Shown here: positions 1-5,962 of the stretch, in pieces | Layout: every line of letters starts with the position of its first letter | How positions within the stretch are numbered: the first letter of the stretch is position 1 | Source of the DNA: Limosilactobacillus reuteri | Lineage (GTDB): Bacteria; Bacillota; Bacilli; Lactobacillales; Lactobacillaceae | Direction of reading: 5' to 3' | DNA: 15,000 nucleotides | Assembly: GCF_034259105.1 (NCBI RefSeq) | Contig: NZ_CP139478.1 | Coordinates: forward strand, 700,001-715,000 | Position numbers and translations under genes: made by a program | Notes under the pieces: generated by a model | What the model was told of the DNA's origin: nothing | Databases searched by the model: none | Seen by the model: the letters and a program-made list of their open reading frames with translations, nothing else

Positions 1-41
1 TCATAACCCGGAGGTCGTTGGTTCAAATCCAGCCCCCGCAA
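1..41 (+). tRNA. Initiator tRNA-Met (CAT), 3' part only
   Basis: The window opens inside the anticodon loop of a tRNA. The CAT anticodon is at 2-4, followed by a CCC-type 3' anticodon stem, a T arm (stem 17-21 with 29-33, loop TTCAAAT at 22-28) and the 3' acceptor strand CCCCGCA with discriminator A at 41. The three C residues following the loop and an acceptor end that would leave an unpaired position 72 A are typical of bacterial initiator tRNA, which starts translation as formyl-Met-tRNA. The 5' half lies upstream of the window. CCA is not encoded. It is 4 bases from tRNA-Asp, so the two are cotranscribed. Confidence 0.88.
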
Positions 42-45
42 TTTT

Positions 46-120
46 GGTCCGTTGGTCTAGTTGGTTTAGGACGCATCCCTGTCACGGATGAGATCACGAG
101 TTCGAGTCTCGTACGGACCG
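46..120 (+). tRNA. tRNA-Asp (GTC)
   Basis: This is a complete cloverleaf. The 7-bp acceptor pairs GGTCCGT with ACGGACC, the anticodon stem CATCC (74-78) pairs with GGATG (86-90), and the anticodon GTC is at 81-83. The T loop is TTCGAGT and the discriminator is G. It decodes GAC and GAU as aspartate. It is the last gene of the tRNA cluster and is followed within 20 bases by a terminator. CCA is not encoded in the DNA. Confidence 0.97.
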
Positions 121-139
121 TATTAATTAGTGATAGATA

Positions 140-172
140 AAAACTTCCTACGTATAGGTAGGGAGTTTTTTT
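140..172 (+). terminator. Terminator of the tRNA cluster
   Basis: A 12-bp stem (140-151 with 158-169, one G-U pair) with a 6-base loop runs into a T-tract at 166-172. It ends the tRNA-fMet/tRNA-Asp transcript. An ISL3 element has inserted exactly in the T-tract, and the target duplication TTTTTTTA leaves seven T residues on the hairpin side, so the terminator should still work. Confidence 0.85.
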
Positions 173-180
173 AGGCTCTA

Positions 181-186
181 CGTCAA
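181..186 (-). promoter_or_regulatory. Outward -35 half-promoter at ISL3 right end, copy 1
   Basis: TTGACG (minus strand) lies 7 bases inside the right end of the element and points outward. No matching -10 lies at the proper distance in the present flank (the tRNA terminator). It becomes meaningful only if the two ends of the element are joined, when it would pair with TACAAT at the left end. The motif is seen; the role is inferred. Confidence 0.45.
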
Positions 187-236
187 GTAGTGTTGATACG
201 CAAATATGAATTTTCGCCAATTAAATTGGTCTAGTT

Positions 237-264
237 AGAATCGTCATTCGTGGCGGTTCTTTTT
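237..264 (+). terminator. Inward-facing terminator hairpin at ISL3 right end, copy 1
   Basis: On the plus strand a 10-bp stem (237-246 with 251-260) is closed by the stable tetraloop TTCG and followed by a run of five T residues. Two of its pairs are G-U, so the same DNA read on the transposase strand has two C-A mismatches and no T-tract. The hairpin should stop transcription entering the element from the tRNA side, which would be antisense to the transposase, while affecting the transposase mRNA little. Confidence 0.7.
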
Positions 265-1549
265 AGTTAGTTTGAATTTGGTGGCCAATAATTAAATAAA
301 TCCGCGTTTTAAATGCCGTAAAGTAACGATAACCACAGGCAACTCGTTTGATAGTTTTAATTCGATTATTAATCCCTTCGGTTCGACCATTTGAGAACTT
401 CGTCTCAAAGCCACGCTTAATTCCCTTTTTATAGCGTGCTAAAACTTGACAACGGCGGATTGTATAATGGCTGACACTGTCTGGCCGGAGTTTAAGTAAT
501 TGAAAGAAAGTTGTAAAATCACGTTGATTGTAAGCACGCTTCAAGGATTGAATAAAATTATAGGTGGCTCTTAACTCTTGGTCATACGCTAACATTAAGT
601 CTAAGATCATAATGGAATTAACAACGCGATTAAAATAACGTCCTTCGTAATAAACTTTTGTACTTAAATTTTCCCGATCTTGAAGAAATAGCCGCCGATA
701 ACGTTTAAGGCGCCGAGCTTGTTTCTGCTCCGCAGAATCACCTTTTCGCAAACGATTGAAGACATGAATTTGCACATGATTCATCGTATCATTAAGGTGT
801 TTGGCAATATGAAAGCGATCATAGATGATTTGAGCACAAGGAAAAACGGTTTTAACTAGTTGATCATAAGCAGCGTTCATATCCATTACCAGATATTTTA
901 CCCGGCAACGGGCAGCACGTGTAAACTGTTGATAATGCTTAAATAAACTACGTAATCGCCGATCTTCAAGGAGTTCAAATAAGCAACTCCGATCACCATC
1001 AACGGCGATGAAACTCATCTTACCTTTAGCGCTCCGCATTGATTTAAATTCATCAATACATAGTGTTTCCGGTAGATAGTTTAAATTCGGCTTGTATTGA
1101 TCAGCGAGGTCCAAAAGGACCCGCTGGACCGAAGCTTCACTGATAAACAAATCATGGGCAATATCTTTAATTGTTTGAATTCGCGTTAACCGAAGAATAA
1201 TTTTACGCCTTAAATCACGACTAATTGTTCGTTGCTTTTCAAAAAGATAACTAGTCGCATTAAATGTTGTATGGCAGTCAGGACATTGAAAACGTTGAGT
1301 ATTAACAAGCAATATTAATGGTTGAGCCCTAAATTGTCCATATTTGTATTTAGCTTGATAAAAACCATATTTTAAGATTTGTCCACGATTAATAACGCCA
1401 CAATTGGGACAAGCACGCGGGATATAAGAAAGGGTACAGGATATTTGTGCCACCCGAACGTTTTTAATTGATTTATATTTAAGCCAATGATGAGGAAAAT
1501 TTAAATGAGGGTCTGTTAAATCGAGGAGAGTCCTTGTATCATTATCCAT
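263..1549 (-). CDS. ISL3-family transposase, copy 1
   Basis: This DDE transposase moves the ISL3 element. The N-terminal part has two zinc-binding CxxC pairs (CPNC and CPDC) and then a helix-turn-helix-like segment (the region around IKDIAHDLFISEASVQRVLL). Catalytic acidic residues are seen in LCIDEFKS, LVMDMNAAY and the C-terminal RTEGINNRIK block. I chose the start at 1549 because AAGG lies 8 bases upstream and the family's proteins usually begin near this point; an in-frame ATG at 1603 would add 18 residues but has no usable ribosome site. This gives 428 residues. It differs from copy 2 at seven positions (for example D28N and an R-to-W change, in extended numbering). The frame is intact, but the IS30 element sits 68 bases upstream of the start in the same orientation, so expression would depend on read-through from IS30 or a weak local promoter. 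Confidence 0.93.
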   Translation of the reverse strand: MDNDTRTLLDLTDPHLNFPHHWLKYKSIKNVRVAQISCTLSYIPRACPNCGVINRGQILKYGFYQAKYKYGQFRAQPLILLVNTQRFQCPDCHTTFNATSYLFEKQRTISRDLRRKIILRLTRIQTIKDIAHDLFISEASVQRVLLDLADQYKPNLNYLPETLCIDEFKSMRSAKGKMSFIAVDGDRSCLFELLEDRRLRSLFKHYQQFTRAARCRVKYLVMDMNAAYDQLVKTVFPCAQIIYDRFHIAKHLNDTMNHVQIHVFNRLRKGDSAEQKQARRLKRYRRLFLQDRENLSTKVYYEGRYFNRVVNSIMILDLMLAYDQELRATYNFIQSLKRAYNQRDFTTFFQLLKLRPDSVSHYTIRRCQVLARYKKGIKRGFETKFSNGRTEGINNRIKTIKRVACGYRYFTAFKTRIYLIIGHQIQTN

Positions 1550-1624
1550 GGAGGTTACCTTCTTTACTATGTGATTTGGCGATTTCATTGTATCAGAGGG
1601 CATGCCTCTTTTTTAGTCCCGAAA

Positions 1625-1630
1625 TGTCAA
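1625..1630 (-). promoter_or_regulatory. Outward -35 half-promoter in IS30 right end
   Basis: A perfect TTGACA (minus strand) lies 7 bases inside the transposase-3' end and points outward. No good -10 sits 16-18 bases beyond it in the ISL3 flank. Joined to the other end of the element it would form a promoter with TAAAAT at 2676-2681. IS30 itself is known to make such a junction promoter when its ends are brought together; for this element it is an inference. Confidence 0.5.
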
Positions 1631-1636
1631 TTTAAG

Positions 1637-2602
1637 TTAGAAAGAAAATAGTTGCTCATCAGTGACGTAAGACATGAATACTTCATATGGAGTTCGATAG
1701 CCTAGTGATTTACGGGGCAGGTTATTTCGCTTACTCATCAGTTGGGTTACCAATTCATCAGGAAGATTGCGGAAATCTAGCTGTTTCGTTAAGCCATCCC
1801 GGCGTAAAAGACCGTTGTTGTTTTCGTTCAGCCCTCGTTGATTGGGAGCACCAACCTCGGCAAAGTAAGTGTGAAGGTCAAATTGATTGGCAATCTCGCG
1901 CCAGCCGGCGAATTCTTTTCCGTTGTCAAAGGTAATCGATTTGAAGAAGTGCCGCGGGAATTTCCGAAGCCACTGACTTAAGTGTTGGTTAATCGCATTA
2001 GCCGTCTTTTCGTGCACATTGAGTACAATTTCGACCTTCGATTGGCGTTCGGTCAGGGTCATTACCGCCCCTTGGTGCTTTTTGCCTTGGACGGTATCAG
2101 CTTCAAGGTGCCCAAATTCAGTGGCATAGTGCGGAAAGTCCTTGGCACGCTCGTGAATACTTCGCCCCAATTGGCCAGCCTTCCCACGGCGCTCGACATA
2201 GCCATTCGGGTGCCGCTTACCTCGCATCGGCAAGGAACGGACATCGAAGCCGAACTGGCCACGTTCAAACATCCGGTAAAGAGTTCGCCGGTTACAACTA
2301 ATTGGGCGCTCAGCGCGCCCAATAATGGTATCAGGCGTCCACCTCTGGGCAATTTTGTCGTTGATATAAGTGAGTTCAGCCAGTGACAACTGAGTACGTT
2401 TTCGGCCACAACGTTGCTTATTGCGCATATAGTGATCTTGATAATCAGCAATTGAGGCACCGGTTTCCAGGTAACGATAAACGCGATAAACGGTTTCGGC
2501 GCAACGTTTGATCATTTGGGCCACTCGGTACGCTTTAAGCTTTTGCACGAAAGAATGGGCGATGATTGTCAGCTCGTTTGTGGTAAGATGGGTGTAAGTC
2601 AT
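1637..2602 (-). CDS. IS30-family transposase
   Basis: This 321-residue DDE transposase acts on the IS30-like element. The N-terminal quarter is a helix-turn-helix DNA-binding region (KLKAYRVAQMIKRCAETVYRVYRY). The catalytic core shows the three family blocks: HLEADTVQG (first Asp), ITFDNGKEF (second Asp) and the NQRGLNENNNGLLRRDG block that carries the Glu. The family length is about 310-350 residues, so it appears complete. The ATG is preceded by AAAGGAA at a normal distance, but the start codon itself is part of a 10-bp inverted repeat described separately. No terminator hairpin is seen between its stop and the ISL3 transposase downstream. Confidence 0.96.
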   Translation of the reverse strand: MTYTHLTTNELTIIAHSFVQKLKAYRVAQMIKRCAETVYRVYRYLETGASIADYQDHYMRNKQRCGRKRTQLSLAELTYINDKIAQRWTPDTIIGRAERPISCNRRTLYRMFERGQFGFDVRSLPMRGKRHPNGYVERRGKAGQLGRSIHERAKDFPHYATEFGHLEADTVQGKKHQGAVMTLTERQSKVEIVLNVHEKTANAINQHLSQWLRKFPRHFFKSITFDNGKEFAGWREIANQFDLHTYFAEVGAPNQRGLNENNNGLLRRDGLTKQLDFRNLPDELVTQLMSKRNNLPRKSLGYRTPYEVFMSYVTDEQLFSF

Positions 2603-2653
2603 TTGTGGTTTCCTTTCTTTTGTTTAGGGGTATTCAAAAGTCTACCACAAATG
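2600..2653 (-). promoter_or_regulatory. Hairpin covering the IS30 transposase start codon
   Basis: On the transposase mRNA, CATTTGTGGT near the 5' end (2644-2653) is perfectly complementary to ACCACAAATG, which contains the ATG start (2600-2609). The 34-base loop holds the ribosome-binding site AAAGGAA directly against the stem. Folding would hide the start codon and limit transposase synthesis, as other insertion sequences do with transcripts that enter from outside. The repeat is seen; the regulatory role is inferred. Confidence 0.6.
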
Positions 2654-2675
2654 GCTTTTCTATTTTTCTAACTTA

Positions 2676-2681
2676 ATTTTA
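2676..2681 (-). promoter_or_regulatory. -10 half-promoter in IS30 left end
   Basis: TAAAAT (minus strand) starts 9 bases after the outer tip of the transposase-5' end and has no good -35 in the present flank. In a joined-end form with a 2-bp joint, the spacing from TTGACA of the other end would be 7+2+9 = 18 bases, giving a transposase promoter. Confidence 0.5.
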
Positions 2682-2701
2682 CAAACGGCGAGTTTAAAAA
2701 C

Positions 2702-2752
2702 AAAAAATCTGGTATTGGTATAGAAAGTGATATTTCTATATCAACACCAGAT
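2702..2752 (-). terminator. Inward-facing terminator hairpin at ISL3 left end, copy 1
   Basis: Read on the minus strand, a 20-bp stem (arms at 2707-2726 and 2733-2752, one mismatch and one G-U pair) with a 6-base loop is followed by a run of T residues. It faces into the element and should stop transcription coming from outside towards the transposase. It starts immediately after the TACAAT -10 half-promoter. In this copy it is now separated from the ISL3 transposase by the IS30 element. Confidence 0.7.
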
Positions 2753-2758
2753 ATTGTA
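2753..2758 (-). promoter_or_regulatory. -10 half-promoter at ISL3 left end, copy 1
   Basis: TACAAT (minus strand) begins 5 bases inside the left end of the element. No matching -35 is visible in the flank at 2764-2790. Joined to the right end (TTGACG, 7 bases from the tip) with a 5-bp joint it would give 17-bp spacing. The motif is seen; the function is inferred. Confidence 0.45.
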
Positions 2759-2806
2759 GAGCCTTTTTTTATTGGCCAAAGTAAACAGTTAATAAAAATA
2801 CAGATC

Positions 2807-2853
2807 AAAAAACAGGACCATGAATTATCGAAAATGATAATTCATGGTCCTGT
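2807..2853 (-). terminator. Terminator of the TRAP/HmoB-like gene
   Basis: A perfect 18-bp stem (2812-2829 with 2836-2853) with a 6-base loop is followed on the minus strand by six T residues. It ends the minus-strand gene at 2906-3397. It also lies between that gene and the ISL3 copy, and would stop transcription from reaching the element's left end. Confidence 0.9.
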
Positions 2854-2905
2854 CGTAGGTATCAGTTAAATACCATTGGCAAATGCCCTTATATTATTCT
2901 ACTTA

Positions 2906-3397
2906 TTAAAAAATGGGTTTGTAAATTTCATCATAGTAACTATTGTCTGACCCCATACTAGTGAAGTTCTTTAAGGATGTAAAAGTTTCGCTTTCCTTCC
3001 ATGCAGTTAAAGCTTCAAAATCAGCCCAAGCAGTTAGTAAAACTAAAGTAGTAGCTTCCGCTTTATTATCAACGCTAAGCATATAACCACCATTCATGTC
3101 AGCTGGTTCAGTTAATACCTTTTGAAGTGTATTATAAAGTAGCTTTTGACGGTCACCGTTTACTTGAAATGATTGGTAGTAAAACATTCCATTTAATTGA
3201 GCATCTAGCGTTGAATCAAGAGTTGTTAATTTTACTGGTGATTGAAAAATAGTATCTTTTCCAGAAAGGTCAAATAATGCTAATTTTCTTGTGTGAGTAG
3301 TTGCCTGCATTAATTTAAAATGACGTTCGGGATATTTATCAATGATTGATTGTAAAATTTGTCGTGAACCAAATGTTAAGCTAATTTTTGTTAACAT
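2906..3397 (-). CDS. Monooxygenase-fold protein (TRAP/HmoB-like)
   Basis: The product has 163 residues. The C-terminal half (about 70-163) resembles the antibiotic-biosynthesis-monooxygenase (ABM) fold of Gram-positive TRAP and HmoB proteins. The recognisable signature is LVLLTAWADFEALTAWKES, a strand followed by a Trp-rich segment and a helix, with the terminal DEIYKPIF tail. HmoB-type proteins degrade haem, and TRAP-type proteins have been linked to stress and signalling; which applies here cannot be told from sequence. There is no signal peptide or membrane segment, so it is likely cytoplasmic. AGGAGG precedes the ATG at normal spacing. It is a single-gene unit with its own -10 (TATAAT) and a strong terminator, divergent from spx across a 247-bp gap. 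Confidence 0.75.
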   Translation of the reverse strand: MLTKISLTFGSRQILQSIIDKYPERHFKLMQATTHTRKLALFDLSGKDTIFQSPVKLTTLDSTLDAQLNGMFYYQSFQVNGDRQKLLYNTLQKVLTEPADMNGGYMLSVDNKAEATTLVLLTAWADFEALTAWKESETFTSLKNFTSMGSDNSYYDEIYKPIF

Positions 3398-3431
3398 ATT
3401 AATTCCTCCTCAGAAGTTAGTAGTCATACTT

Positions 3432-3437
3432 ATTATA
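3432..3437 (-). promoter_or_regulatory. -10 element for the TRAP/HmoB-like gene
   Basis: A perfect TATAAT on the minus strand lies 34 bases upstream of the ATG, leaving a short leader that contains AGGAGG. I see no convincing -35 at 16-18 bases, so this may be a weak or activator-dependent promoter. Confidence 0.5.
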
Positions 3438-3487
3438 GTACAACTTAATGTAAAATAATTAAATTGTAAATTTTATCTACTTTATTT

Positions 3488-3515
3488 TTGATAAGACATA
3501 AATGGAAAATATAAT
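3488..3515 (+). promoter_or_regulatory. spx upstream promoter
   Basis: TTGATA (3488-3493) and TATAAT (3510-3515) are separated by 16 bases, close to the sigma-A consensus. This gives a leader of over 100 bases before spx. With the nearer promoter at 3559-3587 it makes a two-promoter arrangement; spx genes in other Firmicutes are also known to have several promoters. Confidence 0.6.
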
Positions 3516-3558
3516 AGCAATAGAACTTACAAAAAGTCAATAATTTTTGTTATATATC

Positions 3559-3587
3559 TTTAATATTAATTGAATAGGGAGTATAAT
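3559..3587 (+). promoter_or_regulatory. spx proximal promoter
   Basis: A perfect TATAAT at 3582-3587 has a weak TTTAAT 17 bases upstream. It would give a leader of about 50 bases carrying AAAGGAGG before the spx ATG. Confidence 0.5.
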
Positions 3588-3644
3588 AAACAATGTATTA
3601 ATAAATGTTCTAGTTTAACTTAATAAAGGAGGCCACTAAACAAA

Positions 3645-4046
3645 ATGGTTACACTATATACGTCTCCAAGTTGCACGTCTTGTCGTAAAGCATGTGCCTG
3701 GCTAAAAGAACATGATATTGCTTTTAAGGAACGGAATATTTTTTCTGAACCATTGTCTCTAAATGAAATTAAGAATATTTTACGGATGACTGAAGATGGT
3801 ACTGAAGACATTATTTCAAAGCGGTCTAAAGCTTACCAAAAGTTGAGCGTAGATCTTAATGACTTGTCAATGAAGGCTCTATTTAAGTTAATTAGTAAAA
3901 ATCCAGGATTGTTACGACGTCCGATTATTATTGATGATAAACGGCTTCAAGTTGGTTACAACGAAGATGAAATTCGTCGCTTCTTACCTCGAAAGGTTCG
4001 TGAACTTGAACTAGTAGAAGCTCAAGAAAAAGCAAATATGATTTAA
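3645..4046 (+). CDS. spx: Transcriptional regulator Spx
   Basis: Spx is an ArsC-like protein that binds the alpha C-terminal domain of RNA polymerase. It redirects transcription during thiol and disulfide stress and is degraded by ClpXP with help from YjbH. The 133-residue product has the redox switch CTSC at 10-13, Gly52 and the LLRRP motif with Arg92, all conserved in Bacillus Spx, and matches its usual length of about 131. AAAGGAGG lies 12 bases upstream of the ATG, a slightly long spacing. It has its own promoters and terminator, so it is a single-gene unit. The C-terminal tail (after about residue 120), which in Bacillus is the ClpXP degradation signal, ends in AQEKANMI and so keeps the AQ-x(3)-AN pattern. 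An spxH/yjbH-like gene is about 6.7 kb downstream. Confidence 0.97.
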   Translation: MVTLYTSPSCTSCRKACAWLKEHDIAFKERNIFSEPLSLNEIKNILRMTEDGTEDIISKRSKAYQKLSVDLNDLSMKALFKLISKNPGLLRRPIIIDDKRLQVGYNEDEIRRFLPRKVRELELVEAQEKANMI

Positions 4047-4058
4047 CTGATAGAATAT

Positions 4059-4085
4059 GGAAAGTGATATGCTTTCCTTTTTTTA
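4059..4085 (+). terminator. spx terminator
   Basis: GGAAAG pairs with CTTTCC (4059-4064 with 4072-4077) around a 7-base loop and is followed by a T-tract, starting 12 bases after the spx stop. Confidence 0.75.
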
Positions 4086-4103
4086 TTCTTTTAACCGAGT
4101 AAC

Positions 4104-4131
4104 TTTACTTTTAAGCGAAAATCCTTACAAT
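4104..4131 (+). promoter_or_regulatory. mecA promoter
   Basis: TTTACT (4104-4109) and TACAAT (4126-4131) are 16 bases apart, about 40 bases before the mecA start. They lie after the spx terminator, so mecA has its own promoter. Confidence 0.6.
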
Positions 4132-4171
4132 AGAAGTAACATCTAGTTTTGGTAAAAGGAGGTGCTGCTCA

Positions 4172-4843
4172 ATGGAGATGGAACGCATTAATGAAAATAC
4201 TATTCGCGTTTTGGTAGATAATGATGATTTATCTGATCGGGGTATCACTATTCTAGACTTACTTGGCGATCATCAGCAAATTGAGGATTTCTTTTATAGT
4301 ATCCTGAAAGAAGTAGATACTGATCACCAATTCCAAAACAACGATGCGGTTACTTTTCAGGTGATGCCCACTAATAATGGCTTAGAGTTATTTATTAGTA
4401 AAAATGATTCTAATTTTGCTGGGAATGAACAGCATGGACCAATTAATGACCAGGTGTCCAAATATATTAAGCAACATTTGATTCAAAAAAATAGTCCGGA
4501 TCAAGATCAAAGGAAAACAGCGATTAATGATTCAGAGGATAATGAGATTCAACATACTAACTGGCAAGTAATTACATTTGATTCTTTTGAAGATTTGATT
4601 GATTTTGCGAAAATTGCTGAGAGTGATGATGTTTCATCATATTTATATAAATACAATGATTTGTATTATTTAGCAATTGCTTATTCTGATTCTATTTTGA
4701 ACAGTAATGATGTTAAAGATCAACTTGCTCTTGCTTATGAATATGGAAACCCCACGGCAACAACGGTTGATTTTCTAAGTGAACATGGAAAGAAAATAAT
4801 GTCAGTATCTGCCTTGCATTTAATTCGACACTATTTTGAATAA
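4172..4843 (+). CDS. mecA: ClpC adaptor protein MecA
   Basis: MecA hands substrates such as competence regulators to the ClpCP protease and helps assemble the ClpC hexamer. The 223-residue product has the family start MERINENTIRVLVDNDDLSDRGITILDLL, which is the substrate-binding N-domain (about 3-80). An acidic, low-complexity linker follows (about 105-130), then the C-terminal ClpC-binding domain (about 130-223) with FDSFEDLIDFA and SALHLIRHYF. AGGAGG lies 8-9 bases before the first ATG; the second ATG, two codons on, is a possible alternative. It sits between spx and coiA as in many Firmicutes. It appears complete and is followed by a terminator. Confidence 0.95.
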   Translation: MEMERINENTIRVLVDNDDLSDRGITILDLLGDHQQIEDFFYSILKEVDTDHQFQNNDAVTFQVMPTNNGLELFISKNDSNFAGNEQHGPINDQVSKYIKQHLIQKNSPDQDQRKTAINDSEDNEIQHTNWQVITFDSFEDLIDFAKIAESDDVSSYLYKYNDLYYLAIAYSDSILNSNDVKDQLALAYEYGNPTATTVDFLSEHGKKIMSVSALHLIRHYFE

Positions 4844-4879
4844 GCTGCGTTTGAGTTCATACTCAACGTAGCTTTTTTT
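4843..4879 (+). terminator. mecA terminator
   Basis: A 13-bp stem with one bulged T and one G-U pair (4843-4856 with 4861-4873) overlaps the mecA stop codon and runs into seven T residues. Confidence 0.85.
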
Positions 4880-4926
4880 CGTGCAAAATTGATTAATTTC
4901 CGTATATAAATATATAGGGGGATTAA

Positions 4927-5961
4927 ATGTTAATTGCAGTTCATAACGATCAATTAGTGTTAGCTGAAAATGCAAAAAGCGATATGGCGTATTATTGTCC
5001 AGGATGCGGGCAGGGAGTGATCTTACGACGAGGAAAGCATAAGATTACTCATTATGCCCATAAGAAGGGAAATGACTGTGGCTTTAGCGAGGGTGAAACA
5101 TTAGAACATTTAAAAGGAAAAAAGCAGATTTATCAATGGGCACAAAAGCATCATTGGAATCCGCAATTAGAAGTCTATTTTCCAACAATTGCTCAGCGGC
5201 CAGATATTCTTTTAGAAATTAATGGGCATACTGTAGCAGTTGAATTTCAATGTAGTCCCTTGAGCCTTGAAAAGTTATTAGCACGTAATGAGGGGTATCG
5301 CCAGTTAAAAATTCCGGTTTGGTGGATATTAGGATCACCTTATTTGCGTAACTTGAGAAATAAAAAAATCGTTCAGTTTACGCAAATTTTTAGAAAACAG
5401 TTTGTTCTCTTATTTTGGGATGTGAAAAGGGCGCAATTAGTTATTAATCAGAAATACTGGCGTTGCTCCTATAGCCGGTTAAAGTATGATAAAAAGACTA
5501 TTTTAATGGAGCAGATTGAAATGTTGAAGAAGAAACAGTATCATTTTCCAAGTAAAGAAATAAGAGAACTATCATTAACTACTTTAAGACTTACTGGTCA
5601 CGCTTTGTCTGAATGTCCGCTGGTATGTCATGATCTTGTTGCAAGTTGGCCGGCAATGTCTATTCCAATAATTATTTGGCGAATTGGTGTAATATTAGAG
5701 ATAGAGAAATTCCCTTTATTTTATTCTTGGGGGAATAAGGAATGGAAAAACTTATTAATGAAGGTAAACAAAAGCGACTGGCTATTCCCCGGTTGTTTAC
5801 CTCCAGAAACAATTCGCAATATTATTATCAACCAATATACAAACGAATTAATTGCCTTTAAAGTAATTTGTAGGGAGGATAATCATCTTATTTTAATTCA
5901 TCGTCCAAGATGGTTTAATGATTCACAGTTAAAACTACAGCTGGTTAAAAGGAGATCATAA
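4927..5961 (+). CDS. coiA: Competence protein CoiA
   Basis: CoiA is a late competence protein in Firmicutes that acts on incoming single-stranded DNA or its recombination. The 344-residue product begins with a zinc-ribbon-like region (C24, C27, H42, H45 and C51). A nuclease-like domain follows with E57, E60 and H61, D93 in QRPDILLEI and E106-F-Q108 in VAVEFQCSPLS, the PD-(D/E)XK pattern. The rest is the variable C-terminal part. GGGGG lies 6 bases before the ATG. AT-rich TATAAA-like sequence lies just upstream, but no convincing -35 and -10 pair leaves a normal leader. The dipeptidase gene starts 1 base after its stop, with its ribosome site inside the coiA end, so the two were an operon. The IS1182 insertion now cuts that operon. 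Confidence 0.93.
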   Translation: MLIAVHNDQLVLAENAKSDMAYYCPGCGQGVILRRGKHKITHYAHKKGNDCGFSEGETLEHLKGKKQIYQWAQKHHWNPQLEVYFPTIAQRPDILLEINGHTVAVEFQCSPLSLEKLLARNEGYRQLKIPVWWILGSPYLRNLRNKKIVQFTQIFRKQFVLLFWDVKRAQLVINQKYWRCSYSRLKYDKKTILMEQIEMLKKKQYHFPSKEIRELSLTTLRLTGHALSECPLVCHDLVASWPAMSIPIIIWRIGVILEIEKFPLFYSWGNKEWKNLLMKVNKSDWLFPGCLPPETIRNIIINQYTNELIAFKVICREDNHLILIHRPRWFNDSQLKLQLVKRRS

Positions 5962-5962
5962 T

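Larger units (their letters stand above)
1618..2690 (-). mobile_element. IS30-family insertion sequence inside ISL3 copy 1
   Basis: This 1073-bp element is inserted between the left end and the transposase gene of ISL3 copy 1. Comparison with the uninterrupted copy 2 fixes the junctions: ACT (minus strand) is duplicated at 1615-1617 and 2691-2693, a 3-bp target duplication. The terminal inverted repeats share a block AAGTTAGAAA set about 16 bases in from each end and match less well at the outer tips. The element is visibly richer in G+C than the surrounding DNA, which suggests it came from another lineage. Its single gene reads on the minus strand, in the same direction as the ISL3 transposase. 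Confidence 0.93.
174..2763 (-). mobile_element. ISL3-family insertion sequence, copy 1, interrupted by an IS30-family element
   Basis: The ends are imperfect inverted repeats beginning GGCTCTAC (about 25 of 34 positions match). An 8-bp target duplication TTTTTTTA flanks the element at 166-173 and 2764-2771, the length usual for this family. Removing the IS30 insertion (1618-2690) and its 3-bp duplication leaves 1514 bp, exactly the length of copy 2 at 7014-8527. By eye the two copies differ at about 11 bases: ten in the transposase (seven change the amino acid) and one in the left-end hairpin. The element reads on the minus strand, with the transposase 3' end facing the tRNA genes. Its transposase frame is intact, but the IS30 insertion has cut off the upstream end. 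Confidence 0.95.

Noticed and set aside
1..174. A prophage or integrative element attached at the tRNA genes
   Set aside because: There is no integrase and no repeat of a tRNA 3' end nearby; the junction is fully explained by ISL3 insertion with a target duplication.
23..220. Minus-strand open frame of 65 codons across tRNA-Asp and the ISL3 end
   Set aside because: It overlaps a tRNA gene, a terminator and an element boundary and has no ribosome site; it is chance.
1687..2460. Open frames on the plus strand (1687-1935, 1982-2386) and a second minus frame (2062-2460) within IS30
   Set aside because: They are shadows of the transposase gene in G+C-richer DNA, without ribosome sites or recognisable domains.
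4889..4916. coiA promoter TTGATT-16-TATATA
   Set aside because: The start site would fall inside the ribosome-binding site, leaving almost no leader; not reported as a promoter.
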